Program-made: the position numbers and the translations under genes
Shown: in pieces, positions 11,869 to 23,623 of the stretch
How the letters are laid out: every line of letters starts with the position of its first letter
Position numbering within the stretch: the first letter of the stretch is position 1
The notes under the pieces: model-generated
The model's input: only the letters and a program-made list of their open reading frames with translations
Told to the model about the DNA's origin: nothing
The model's database searches: none
Assembly (NCBI RefSeq): GCF_964355755.1
Contig: NC_092672.1
Coordinates: 16,924,501 to 16,988,500 of the forward strand
Direction: 5' to 3'
Origin: Antedon mediterranea
Lineage: Eukaryota; Echinodermata; Crinoidea; Comatulida; Antedonidae
DNA: 64,000 nt

Positions 11869-14800
11869 TAACTAGTTATGTCAAAATATAAAAGCGTCCC
11901 AATTTTGACATTTTTTGAAAATATTCCTGCGGGGGACCACAGGAATTTTTTCGAAAAATAACCAAAATTTCCACCTTTAAACTTCAATAATTAGCCTATA
12001 ATATTGCCATTTATGCACATATATTGTGTTAACATCATCTTATAGAGCCATAGTAACTAGTTATCATGTCAAAAAATGAAAGGATCGACATTTGGCAATT
12101 TTTTCGAAAATTTCCCTGAAATTCCATAGAGATTTTTTCGAAAAATTGACAAAATTTCAAATTTCTACAATTCGAAAATTATGCTATAATATTGTAATTT
12201 ATACAAATATATTGTGCTAACATCATCTTATAGAGCCATAGTAACGAATTATGTCAAAAAATAAAAGGGTTGAAAGTTGGCCATTTTTCGATAATTTTTC
12301 TGCGGGGGACCATAGTATTTTTTTTCGAAAAATGGACAAAATTTCCAATTTCTAAAATTCGAAAATTATGCTATAATATTGCCATTTATCCAAATATATT
12401 GTGATAACATCATCTTATAGAGACATAGCAACTAGTTATGTCAAAAAAATAAAAGGGTCGAAAAATGGCACCATTTTCCACTTTTTAAAATAAAATAAAA
12501 AAGCTATAATATTTCCATTTATACAGATATATTTTGCTAACATCATCTTATAGAGTCATAGTAACGAATTTTATCAAAAATTAAAAGGGTTGAAATTTGA
12601 CAATTTTTCGAAAATTTTTCCTTCGGGGGACCATAAGAATTTTTTTCGAAAATGAACTAAATTTCCAATTTCTAAAATTCGAAAATTATGCTATAATATT
12701 GCCATTTATGCAAATATATTGTGCTAACATCATCTTATAGAGCCATAGTAAAAAAAATAAAAGGGTCGAAATTTTGCAATTTTTCGAAAATTTTCCTGCG
12801 GGGATCATAGGAAGTTTTTTGAAAAACAAACAAAAAATAAATAAAATTTCCACCTTTTAAAATTAAATAATTAGGCTATAATATTGCCATTTATACAGAT
12901 ATATTTTGCTAACATCATCTTATAGAGCCATAGTAACTAGTTATGTCATCAAATAAAAGGGTCGAAATTTGGCCATTTTCCGAAAATTTCCCTGCGGGGG
13001 ACAATAGGAATTTTTTTCGAAAAATGGACAAAATTTCCACTTTTTAAAATTCGAAAATTATGCTATAATATTGCCATTTATGCAAATATATTGTGCAAAC
13101 ATCACTTATAGAGCCATAGTAACTAGTTATGTCAAAAAATAAAAGCGTCGCAATTTTGACATTTTTGGAAAATATTCCTTCGGGGGACCACAGGAATTTT
13201 TTCGAAAAATAACCAAAATTTCCACCTTTAAACTTCAATAATTAACCTATAATATTGCCATTTATGCACATATATTGTGTTAACATCATCTTATAGAGCC
13301 ATAAATAGTAACTAGTTATCATGTCAAAAAATGAAAGGATCGACATTTGGCCATTTTTCGAAAATTTTCCTGCGGGGGACCACAGGAATTTTTTCAAAAA
13401 AATAACCAAAATTTCCACCTTTTAAAATTCAATAATTAGGCTATAATATTGCCATTTATGCACATATATTGTATTAACATCAACTTATACAGACATAGTA
13501 ACGAGTTATGTCAAAAAATAAAAGGGTCGAAATTTGGCAATTTTTGCGAAAATTTCCCTGAAATTCCATAGAGATTTTTTCAAAAAATTGACAAAATTTC
13601 AAATTTCTACAATTCGAAAATTATGCTATAATATTGTAATTTATACAAATATATTGTGCTAACATCATCTTATAGAGCCATAGTAACGAATTATGTCAAA
13701 AAATAAAAGGGTTGAAAGTTGGCCATTTTTCGATAATTTTTCTGCGGGGGACCATAGTATTTTTTTCGAAAAATGGACAAAATTTCCAATTTCTAAAATT
13801 CGAAAATTATGCTATAATATTGCCATTTATCCAAATATATTGTGATAACATCATCTTATAGAGACATAGCAACTAGTTATGTCAAAAAAATAAAAGGGTC
13901 GAAAAATGGCACCATTTTCCACTTTTTAAAATAAAATAAATATGCTATAATATTTCCATTTATACAGATATATTTTGCTAACATCATCTTATAGAGTCAT
14001 AGTAACGAATTATATCAAAAATTAAAAGGGTTGAAATTTGACAATTTTTCGAAAATTTTCCTACGGGGGACCATAAGATTTTTTTCGAAAATGAACTAAA
14101 TTTCCAATTTCTAAAATTCAAAAATTATGCTATAATATTGCCATTTATGCAAATATATTGTGCTAACATCATCTTATAGAGCCATAGTAAAAAAAATAAA
14201 AGGGTCGAAATTTTGCAATTTTTCGAAAATTTTCCTGCGGGGATCATAGGAAGTTTTTTGAAAAACAAACAAAAAATAAACAAAATTTCCACCTTTTAAA
14301 ATTAAATAATTAGGCTATAATATTGCCATTTATACAGATATATTTTGCTAACATCATCTTATAGAGCCATAGTAACTAGTTATGTCATCAAATAAAAGGG
14401 TCGAAATTTGGCCATTTTACGAAAATTTCCCTGCGGGGGACAATAGGAATTTTTTTCGAAAAATTGACAAAATTTCCACTTTTTAAAATTCGAAAATTAT
14501 GCTATAATATTGCCATTTATGCAACTATATTGTGCAAACATCATCTTATAGAGCCATAGTAACTAGTTATGTCAAAAAATGAAAGCGTCGCAATTTTGAC
14601 ATTTTTGGAAAATATTCCTTCGGGGGACAACAGGAATTTTTTCGAAAAATAACCAAAATTTCCACCTTTAAACTTCAATAATTAGCCTATAATATTGCCA
14701 TTTATGCACATATATTGTGTTAACATCATCTTATAGAGCCATAGTAACTAGTTATCATGTCAAAAAATGAAAGGATCGACATTTGGCCATTTTTCGAAAT

Positions 14801-15986
14801 TTTCCTGCCGGGGACCACAGGAATTTTTTCAACAAAATAACCAAAATTTCCACCTTTTAAAATTCAATAATTAGGCTATAATATTGCCATTTATGCACAT
14901 AATATTGTGTTAACATCAACTTATAGAGACATAGTAACGAGTTATGTCAAAAAAATAAAAGGGTCGAAATTTGGCCATTTTTGCGAAAATTTCCATGCGG
15001 GGGACCATAGAGATTTTTTCGAAAAATTGACAAAATTTCCAATTTCTACAATTCGAAAATTATGCTATAATATTGCAATTTATACAAATATATTGTGCTA
15101 ACATCATCTTATAGAGCCATAATAACGAATTATGTCAAAAAATAAAAGGGTTGAAAGTTGGCCATTTTTCGATAATTTTCCTGCGGGGGACCATAGTATT
15201 TTTTTTCGAAAAATGGACAAAATTTCCAATTTCTAAAATTCGAAAATTATGCTATAATATTGCCATTTATCCAAATATATTGTGATAACATCATCTTATA
15301 GAGACATAGCAACTAGTTATGTAAAAAAAAGGGTCAACAATGGCACCATTTTCCACTTTTTAAAATAAAATAAATATGCTATAATATTTCCATTTATACA
15401 GATATATTTTGCTAACATCATCTTATAGAGTCATAGTAACGAATTATATCAAATATTAAAGGGGTTGAAATTTGACAATTTTTCGAAAATTTTCCTGCGG
15501 GGGACCATAAGAATTTTTTCGAAAATGAACTAAATTTCCAATTTCTAAAATTCGAAAATTATGCTATAATATTGCCATTTATGCAAATATATTGTGCTAG
15601 ATCTTATAGAGCCATAGTAAAAAAAATAAAAGGGTCGAAATTTTGCAATTTTTCGAAAATTTTCCTGCGGGGATCATAGGAAGTTTTTTGAAAAACAAAC
15701 AAAAAATAAACTAAATTTCCACCTTTTAAAATTAAATAATTAGGCTATAATATTGCCATTTATACAGATATATTTTGCTAACATCATCTTATAGAGCCAT
15801 AGTAACTAGTTATGTCATCAAATAAAAGGGTCGAAATTTGGCCATTTTTGGAAAATATTCCTGCGGGGGACCACAGGAATTTTTTCGAAAAATAACCAAA
15901 ATTTCCACCTTTAAACTTCAATAATTAGCCTATAATATTGCCATTTATGCACATATATTGTGTTAACATCATCTTATAGAGCCATA
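11863..15986 (+). repeat. AT-rich ~186-bp satellite array, block 2, with ~1.44-kb higher-order repeat
   Basis: The same monomer family and strand as block 1. The order of monomer types is regular: the AAAGCGTCGCAATTTTGAC monomer recurs at about 13131 and about 14571, 1440 bp apart, with seven other recognisable types between them in the same order. The first part is the duplicate of block 1. The block ends where the Academ-like element is inserted in the GAGCCATAGTAAC box; 15984-15986 is its ATA TSD. Confidence 0.9.
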
Positions 15987-16790
15987 TAGTCCAGTCAATC
16001 TATGACAAAAAAAGGCGTAACCCAAAACAAATTGCAATAGTTTCCAAACCTTTTTTATTTGATTCTATAAGCATCTGGGAAGATCATTTCCAAAATCTAC
16101 CAAAATCGGTTCAGTGGAACATACTTTTTAAGGGGTTTTAAGGTCATAGGGGTCAAATTACACATTTTTCTATTTGGAAAACTACTAGGCGTAGCATGTT
16201 AATTTTGGTGTCAAACTATTCAGAAGACCCATATTTATATGTACTCTAATGAAACCTTTTTACCAAAAATTACAGGAAAGCATGTTTTTGACCTTTGACC
16301 TATTTTATTGTATATATTCGTATATTCGTATCTTAGTAACCAGTGGGCGTAGATGAGCGTTATTTGCGTCAAACTACTCATAAGGTCAATGTTTATATTA
16401 GTTCTAATGGAAAAGATTCGTGTAAAATGACCGGAAGTCATTATTTTGACCTTTGACACATATTCATTATTTTAGATTTCTCAGTAACTACATTTTTTAT
16501 ATCTCAGTAACCACTAAGCACAACTTCGTCAATTTTGTGTCAAAAGATTCAGAAGACTCATATTTATATTCACTATAGGCCTAATGAAAAAGTTTTTTTT
16601 AAAATGGATAGAAACTATGTTTTTGACCTTTGACCTATTATACCAGTATATTTGTTTATATTTACTCTAATTAAAACAAATGCAAATGTACAATATAACC
16701 GAAAATCATTATTTTGACCGTTAACATTTTCTAGTCGTGTCATGAATAAATCTCGGGTCTCGAGTATAACATTTTAAATTTGACCAAATA
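15987..16790. repeat. Left TIR and subterminal repeats of the Academ-like element
   Basis: After about 170 bp of TIR come diverged tandem units of roughly 150-200 bp, each with TTTTTGACCTTTGACCTATT, a TCTTAGTAACCAGTGGGCGT-like box and a TTTATATTNNNTCTAAT box. The same units occur inverted in the right arm. No coding sequence is seen. Confidence 0.75.
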
Positions 16791-16794
16791 ATAA

Positions 16795-17185
16795 GTGCGG
16801 CGATCTGACAGACGTTGGGCTGGAATATCAACTGATCTTGCCATAGAACAGTGTTTTATGCGTAGCATAAAAACAAGAGGAGGTCTAACAAGAGGGCGAG
16901 GATTAACAGAAATTCAACGACTTGTCTGGGTCCTTTCAACTCCAGTCTGCGCCAAGATCAATCATCCAATGCAAGAGTTCACTAACGTGTTGTATACTAC
17001 CAGTGAACAACATAAAGAAACAACATATGCCAGAAAGATGAAGGACCTCAGTGATGTACAAGACATATCAAGGTATCTGACACAGCGAAATCCATTCAAT
17101 ACAGACAGTACAAAATCACTGACAAACATTGCAACTGGAGTGACGGCACATATCAATGTAGACTGTGACAATGCCAAGCATGTAG
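16795..17185 (+). pseudogene. Academ-like element gene, first fragment (5' part)
   Basis: The frame contains SDRRWAGISTDLAIEQ and RGGLTRGRGLTEIQRLVW, a conserved block of a protein widespread in invertebrate and fish transposons; I recognise the block but no named domain. It opens at a GTG directly after a TAA and has no ATG start, so upstream coding sequence is lost. It is interrupted at 17185 by the nested element, and the same frame resumes at 19204 after one TGTAG copy is removed, which proves the two fragments were one gene. Confidence 0.75.
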
Positions 17186-17499
17186 CAGGCCCGTAGCCAG
17201 GGGGGGGGGTTATGGTTCAGGCGAACCCCCCTTTACAGCGACACCCCCCCCCCTTAACCGACTGCGAACCCCTATCCCCGACATCCACAATACCTCACCA
17301 CACCCTCATCTCTGAAAATCCTCCAAATACAAAAGGTTGTTTGTAAATTGAAAAATTCGTGAATAACTCATACCTTATTGTTAAACAAATGAATTGGTTG
17401 CCGATTTTCACCTGAAAAATAATACGAATTTTTGGTTCCAGGATGTAACATGATATTGACGTATCATCATCATAGAGGATTATAGTGAATTTAATATAC

Positions 17500-17534
17500 T
17501 AGATGGTACGCTCGCTTCGCTCGCGTACCATCTA
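17500..17534. other. Perfect 12-bp-stem hairpin inside nested transposon
   Basis: TAGATGGTACGC (17500-17511) pairs with GCGTACCATCTA (17523-17534) across an 11-base loop that itself contains CGCTTCGCTCG. It has no gene context. Confidence 0.8.
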
Positions 17535-17708
17535 GGTCGTGCCCACATATGGTTCTCGAATACATAGTAATTTCAGCGTAAAAAAACTGGCGATTTCAAA
17601 ATGTAGGCCTACGTACCGCATGACTATAAAACATTTATTTATGTATTTATGTAGTCAACCAAAATTAGCACCGTGCGAATTACTTCCAAAAGAGAAACTT
17701 CTCACAAA

Positions 17709-17737
17709 ATGAGTCCAAATGTTTCATTTGGACTCAT
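17709..17737. other. Perfect 13-bp-stem hairpin inside nested transposon
   Basis: ATGAGTCCAAATG (17709-17721) pairs with CATTTGGACTCAT (17725-17737) with a 3-base loop. It could be a structural transposon feature or a solo palindrome. Confidence 0.8.
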
Positions 17738-19203
17738 TTAAACAAACCCAATTTGTATTTTGTATCTAACATTATTGAGGGTTGGGTTTTTTTTTTTAAT
17801 AGGCCTATAAATAACACTAAATAGAGTAAAACATTTCCGATTTAATAACTGTTAAAATTGTCACTGTCATAGTCGATTGAAATAGTAAAGTACATGTAAC
17901 GATACACCATCACGACGTTTATATTTTTTTGTAATTATTAATTAATACAAACGTTGAGAAGCAACTATCAGTAATAAAGTATTATTATTATTATGTGTTT
18001 ATAATCTAAAAGTAGGGGCTACCCACACTCACAGTAATAAAGTTTATTAGTATATTTGTTTATATTATAATAAACAGTAGGCCTACCAACGCACACAATA
18101 AGAAATTTGCGATTCAAATGGCTATCAAAAGTGGTTAATACCTATTTACAGTATTGTATAGCTTTACAATACTATTTATGTTTATTCTCAAAGGGCCCAT
18201 AAATTGACCTACTTGTGTTAAATCATGGAGGTATGCAAGCATGGTTAAACCAAATAATTTGGAATGTTCCATTCATCGCAAATCAATACATTTGTATAAA
18301 CGTATATTAAATCTATCAAAATAGTATTTTTTAAAGAAAATCGGCCTGTCTTCAACATTATGATACTCTACTCGAGCTGTTCAACCGGTTTTCAGCTATT
18401 AAAAACAATTATCGTAGGAGGAGATAGGAAAATGCGAAGTATCCTCGTATTATTGTGTACAGGTATTTTTCATGAGGACATCCATTAGACAGTGTATACC
18501 ACGATTGGAAAACACCCCTATTTGGGGCAAATGGTTGAACCTAAATTCGTTTTAATTGTCAATAACTAATTATCTAACTAAATTTAATTAGTAAACAGGG
18601 TTACATCAGGTGGTTAAAATCAGTACCGAGATTATAACCAACTTTATATACCATCGAGTACACATTCTAGAAATACCGAATACCAATTGTTTATTCAAAG
18701 TCAAACTGTAACTAATCCCTCACTATTCAATCAAAATGTTATTATACTACTATATTATTGAAAAATGGATTGCGTGACTTGAAAATAGATTGATATTAAA
18801 ATGTAATAAAGACACGTTCTTGTCTGGTTATTAGGTATGCATGCTCTGATAAAGCAGAGGATTATTTTTGTAGCGTTCCATTTAAAATAGATTTTATTAC
18901 AAAGAAATATTTTGGTTGTGAAGGTCGTTTTAACAATTAGGCTAATATCAAAACATTCAACAATGATAAAATGCCCTACAACTCTGTAACTACTTTATGA
19001 CTAAGCCTATCAAGTTCCGTGTCCGGATGGTATACGATGAAATGGAACTCAATTTCAAATTAGTGGCAGAAACAACATTTAGTATGAAATTAAGGCTGTT
19101 GCCCGGGCCACAAGGGAAACACAGTGACAGTGGGACAGTGACCCAAATACTTAGTGTCCGAACCCCCCCCCCCTTGACAGATCCTGGCTACGGCCCTGTG
19201 TAG

Positions 19204-20698
19204 GTCAACAAATTGTGCAATCAATGACAAACCAAAAGGTCGCCGACTACACATTTCGGAAAAAGAGCCAATCCATTACAATGAACTCTAAAAGCGCATT
19301 GAAGATAAAAGATGATGTGGTCAATGTAGATCCTTTACTTCTATTTCAACGACTTGTAACTGCCGGCACAAGATGCGATAATGTATCAGATATATTTAGA
19401 TTGTTTGAATCACCAGATATGATGAGGTCTGCAAATAAAGCTAGTTTAGCTGATAGTTTGTGGTCAACAGCAATCGAGGTTGCTCCAGAACCTCCTGATC
19501 AAATTCAGTACGTCTTAGATGGAGGAGCACTACTTCATAACATTCCATGGACAAGAGGGGCTTCAGGGGTGACATTATGAGAGTATACACTAAATATGTT
19601 TCTCACAAATATGGAAAATCCATTGTTGTTTTTGATGGGTACGATAACTCACTAAGTACAAAAGACTGTACACATACAAGGAGAAGTGGTGGTGGTGTTG
19701 TAGCTGTACACTTTGACCAATCTATGACCTTACAAACCAAAAAAGAAGAATTTCTGTCAAACGTTCAAAACAAACAAAGATTCATTAAGATTTTGGGAAA
19801 TAGTCTTGAAAAAGAAGGTTGTACTGTTCACCACGCAGAAGCTGACGCTGACTATCTTGTGTCGAAGATGGCTCTGTCCTACGCAGAACAAATAGGCACG
19901 GTTGTCATCGCAGATGATACAGATATCCTGGTCCTTCTTATCCACCATGGTGGTCACACCAAACATAATGTATGGTTCAAGCCAAACCAAAGGAAAGAAA
20001 CTAAAAAGGTGCAACGATGTTGGAACATTGCGGCAACAAGACTTGACCTTGGCAGCAATGTTTGTAAATATATCCTATTTTGTCACGCGTTCCTTGGATG
20101 TGACACGACATCGCGATTTTTTGGTATTGGGAAAATCAAAGCAGTAACTAAAGTAAGAAGTGACTGTTTCTTTTCTGAACAAGCCAAAGTGTTTATGACT
20201 TGTAAGGAAAACAGACAGGAGGCAATTGCAGCGGGTAATAACGCCATTTTGTCTTTGTATGGTAGCAGCGATAATGAAAACCTAGATGAATTGAGGTTTC
20301 GTAAATTTCATGAAAAGACTACATGCAGTACTAAAGCAGTTCATCCACGTTCTTTACCCCCAACGGCATCAGCGGCAACGTATCATAGTCTAAGGGTGTA
20401 CCAACAAGTTCAAGTTTGGCTTGGAAATGAAGAAAATGTACCTCCAGATAAATATGGATGGAAGATCAGCCAAGGCAGGATGATACCATATTTGACGGAC
20501 AACCCCCCAGCACCACAATTGCTCCTACAAATCATAAGATGCAAATGCAAAACAGGCTGCTAAAATATGAAATGCAGCTGTAGGAACAATGGATTAGATT
20601 GCTCCATGGCATGTAGTGAGTGTCGAGGTGTATGCGCAAACATTTCACTAGATGATAATGAATATACCGATTCTGAAGATTCAACAATGGGTTTGTAA
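19204..20698 (+). pseudogene. Academ-like element gene, second fragment: XPG/FEN1-like nuclease + Cys-rich C-terminus
   Basis: The first portion (19204-about 19560) continues the fragment at 16795 and ends in YVLDGGALLH. A frameshift near 19560 moves the frame to the segment beginning at 19566. That segment has nuclease landmarks in XPG/FEN1 order: VVFDGY, then HAEADADYL, then IADDTDIL, then GCDTTSRFFGIGK, which matches the helix-two-turn-helix style of XPG nucleases. The C-terminus is CKCKTGC, then an in-frame TAA (20561-20563), then a continuing cysteine-rich stretch (CSCRNNGLDC, CSECRGVC) to a TAA at 20696-20698. Frameshift and stop make it a pseudogene. In life it would be the nuclease or transposase component of the element. 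Confidence 0.78.
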
Positions 20699-20799
20699 AG
20701 TCAGACGATTGGTAAATATTCTCTACCAGGCCTATTTGGATATTTTTCTGTTTTGTGTGTTTTTAGAGTAAATATAAACAGAATAATGAATAGTTAAAT

Positions 20800-21919
20800 G
20801 TTATCTTAGGTGCTGGTCTATGAAGAAATATAACACCAATATATTGCCCCAATTACTAAACGTTTTCTGGATAGACATCAAAGGTAAAAATAATTACTTT
20901 CGCATTGACTATATACACAGACATTTTTTATTAGAGTGGATGTCCTTCTGAGTTGTTTGACACAAAAAATGCTCATCTAAACCCATAGTTCACAAAGATA
21001 CAAATATATAAATATAATAGTTGAAAGCTTCCGGTCATTTTCTGTAAAAATAGTTTCATTAGAGTAAATAAATATGGTTCTTCTGAATCGTTTAACACAA
21101 AAGTTACGCTTATTGGTCACCGAGATACAAAAAATAAATTTAGTGAGATATGAAATAAAGAATATATGTTAACGGTCGAAACGATGACTTTTTCATTAGA
21201 GTGAATATAAGCATAGACCTTTTGAATATTTTGACACAAAAAATGCTCATCTACGCCCATTGGTTACAAAGATATGAATATACCAATATAATAGGTCAAA
21301 GGTCAAAAGAGTAGTTTCCGGTCATTTTTTGTAAAAAGTTTTATTATAGTGAATATAAATAAGGGTCTTCTGAATTGATTAACACAAAAATTACGAAGTT
21401 ACGACTATTGGTCACCGAGATACAAAAAATTTAATTAGTAAAATAATATAAAATAATGAATATATCTCAAAGGTCAAAATGATGTCGTCTGGTCATAATA
21501 CACAAAACGTTTTTATTAGAGTGAATATAAACATAGACCTTCTGGGTATTTTGACACCAAAAACGCTTGTTTACGCCCAGTGGTTACCGAGATATGAATA
21601 TGCCAAAATAATAGGTCAAAGGTCAAAAACATGGATTCCGGTCATTTTTGATAAAAAAACTTTCATTAGAGTGAATATAAATATGGGTCTTCTGAATTGT
21701 TTGACACCAAAATTACCAAGTTCGGCCAAGCGGTTACTGAGATATACAAATATATAATTTGACCCTCATGACCTCTTGACCCCTTAAAAAAGTATGTTCC
21801 ACTGAACCGATTTTGGTAGATTTTGGAAATGTTTCTTCCAGGAACATATAGAATCAAATAAAAAAGGTTCGGAAACTATTGCAATTTGTTTTGGGTCTAT
21901 CGGTAGATTGACTGGACTA
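20800..21919. repeat. Right subterminal repeats and TIR of the Academ-like element
   Basis: About five or six diverged units of roughly 150 bp with ATTAGAGTGAATATAAA, TTTTGACACCAAAAA, TACGCCCAGTGGTTACCGAG and AATAGGTCAAAGGTCAAAA boxes, inverted relative to the left arm, followed by the TIR. Small ORFs here (for example 21479-21757) are repeat translations. Confidence 0.78.
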
Positions 21920-22685
21920 ATAGTAACTAGTTATCATGTCAAAATATGAAAGGATCGACATTTGGCCATTTTTGGAAAATTTTCCTGCGGGGGACCACAG
22001 GAATTTTTTCAAAAAAATAACCAAAATGTCCACCTTTTAAAATTCAATAATTAGGCTATAATATTGCCATTTATGCACATATATTGTGTTAACATCATCT
22101 TATAGAGACATAGTAACGAGTTATGTCAAAAAATAAAAGGGTCGAAATTTGGCCATTTTTGCGAAAATTTCCCTGCGGGGGACCATAGAGATTTTTTCAA
22201 AAAATGGCGAAAATTTCAACTTTTTAAAATTCAATAATTATTCCATTATATTGGCATATATGCAAATATATTGTGTTAGCATCATCTTATAGAGCCATCG
22301 TAACTAGTTATGTCAAAATATAAAAGGGTCAAAATTTAACAATTTATCGAAAATTTCGCTGCGGGGGACCATAAGAATTTTTCAAAAAATGGCCAAAATT
22401 TCCACTTTTTTAAATTCAGTAATTATGCTATAATATTGCCATTTATTAACATATATTATGCTAACATCATCTTATAGAGATATCGCAACTAGTTATGTCA
22501 AAAAAATAAAAGGGTCGAAAAGTGGAAGCATTTTCCACTTTTTAAAATTAAATAATTATGCTATAATATTGCCATTTATACAGATATATTTTGCTAGCAT
22601 CATCTTATAAAACCATAGTAACGAATTATGTCCAAAAATAAAAGGGTTGAAATTTGGCCATTTTTCGAAAAATTTCTTTGCGGGG
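21920..22685 (+). repeat. AT-rich ~186-bp satellite array, block 3
   Basis: About four monomers of the same satellite on the same strand, more diverged from blocks 1 and 2. The block is split off by the Academ-like element on the left and a MITE on the right, the latter inserted in the TGCGGGGG box. Confidence 0.88.
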
Positions 22686-23623
22686 GGCGATTTTCTTTTT
22701 CGTACATAAGTTGGGGACCCCTCATGAAACGTCACAAAATAAACATGAATAATTCATCAGTTAAATTTGTTGTTCCGTGTGTACCCAAGCGTATAGCAAC
22801 AAGTGATTACAACTGCGATACGATTCTTTCTAGTCCTAGGATTCTAGGTCAATTCATGTGATTGCCTTCGCGCACTCTTCTTCACACCATAGTCAATAGC
22901 TATTGACTATGTTCACACACACACCAACCTATGCAAAATGTGTCGAGGCTAATCGACAGCTATGCAAGACATTTAACTAAGTAGTAATTAGACATAGCCC
23001 ATAGACCCACAAGAAGAATGTGTATAATTTGTGTACTCTAATTTTTTAATTCTGCTATTTTATTATCAAACAATATGCATGTACTCAAATGAACTTTAAA
23101 AATGCCCGTTAAATTATGAACACATGAGATGGAAAGATTAGAACCACGAGAATAAAAAATGTATTTTTGTGTAATGTAATTGTTTAATTTTGCTGACTTA
23201 TTACTCGAACTGTGTCATACCAACAGTAACACACACACGTCACACCCACACAGACTAGGCCTACTACTAGAATAGACATGGGCTTTAGAGACTAATAATT
23301 AGGCCTAATAGTATTAATAGAAACTATAATTTTAACACGTAATTCTTTAGTAATACATTATATTAAAAACACTAAACTAAAGGCTGATTATTTCTACAAT
23401 CCACACAAAACGCCGCTATTCTTTTATGAAATCTCACGCCGCAACCACAGCGGAGATAGGCCTAGAATCGTATCGCAGTTGTGCACGTGTCGTGTAATCA
23501 CTTCTTGTTGCTATACGCTTGGGTGGACACGGAACAAGAAAATTTAACTGATGAATTATTCATGTTTATTTTGTGACGTTTAATTAAGGGGTCCCCAACT
23601 TATGTACGAAAAAAAAAATCGCC
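22686..23623. mobile_element. Long-TIR MITE, copy 1 (full length, ~938 bp)
   Basis: Left GGCGATTTTCTTTTTCGTAC and right GTACGAAAAAAAAAATCGCC are ends of an inverted repeat recognisable for about 170 bp (shared words include GTTGGGGACCCCT, AATAATTCATCAGTTAAATT and AAGCGTATAGCAACAAG, inverted at the right). A TGCGGGG duplication (7 bp, or 8 if one G is shared) flanks it, within the satellite's GC-rich box. The interior is AT-rich with no ORF worth calling, so it is non-autonomous. Confidence 0.82.

Larger units (their letters stand above)
17186..19198. mobile_element. Nested non-coding DNA transposon (2013 bp), TIR CAGGSCCGTAGCCAGG, 5-bp TSD
   Basis: The left end reads CAGGCCCGTAGCCAGG and the right end, complemented, CAGGGCCGTAGCCAGG (one mismatch), each followed by a G run. 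The flanks are duplicated as TGTAG (17181-17185 and 19199-19203), and removal restores the host frame. No convincing protein is encoded; the open frame at 18997-19203 only spans the TIR. Two hairpins lie inside. The TIR resembles hAT-like ends, but hAT makes 8-bp duplications, so the superfamily is left open. Confidence 0.78.
15987..21919. mobile_element. Academ-like DNA transposon with XPG-type nuclease pseudogene, decayed
   Basis: The ends are inverted repeats beginning TAGTCCAGTCAATCTA at the left and ending TAGATTGACTGGACTA at the right. Recognisable inverted similarity, including CAAATTGCAATAGTTTCC and CCAAAATCGGTTCAGTGGAA, extends about 170 bp inward. The flanks carry a 3-bp duplication, ATA (15984-15986 and 21920-21922); removing the element and one ATA restores the satellite box exactly. 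The internal gene encodes an XPG/FEN1-like nuclease and a cysteine-rich C-terminus. Academ elements are known for an XPG nuclease, a cysteine-rich finger and 3-4 bp TSDs, hence the call. A nested element, a frameshift and a stop show that it is dead. Confidence 0.72.

Noticed and set aside
16235-16459. Short ORFs in the Academ-like arms (also 21479-21757 and 21666-21857)
   Set aside because: They are translations of the subterminal repeats and recur with frame changes between units.
18997-19203. 68-codon ORF at the end of the nested element
   Set aside because: It runs into the TIR and G/C run, with no recognisable domain; translated non-coding DNA.
22686-23623. MITE as a SINE
   Set aside because: It has long inverted termini and a 7-8 bp TSD, no poly(A) or tRNA-like head.
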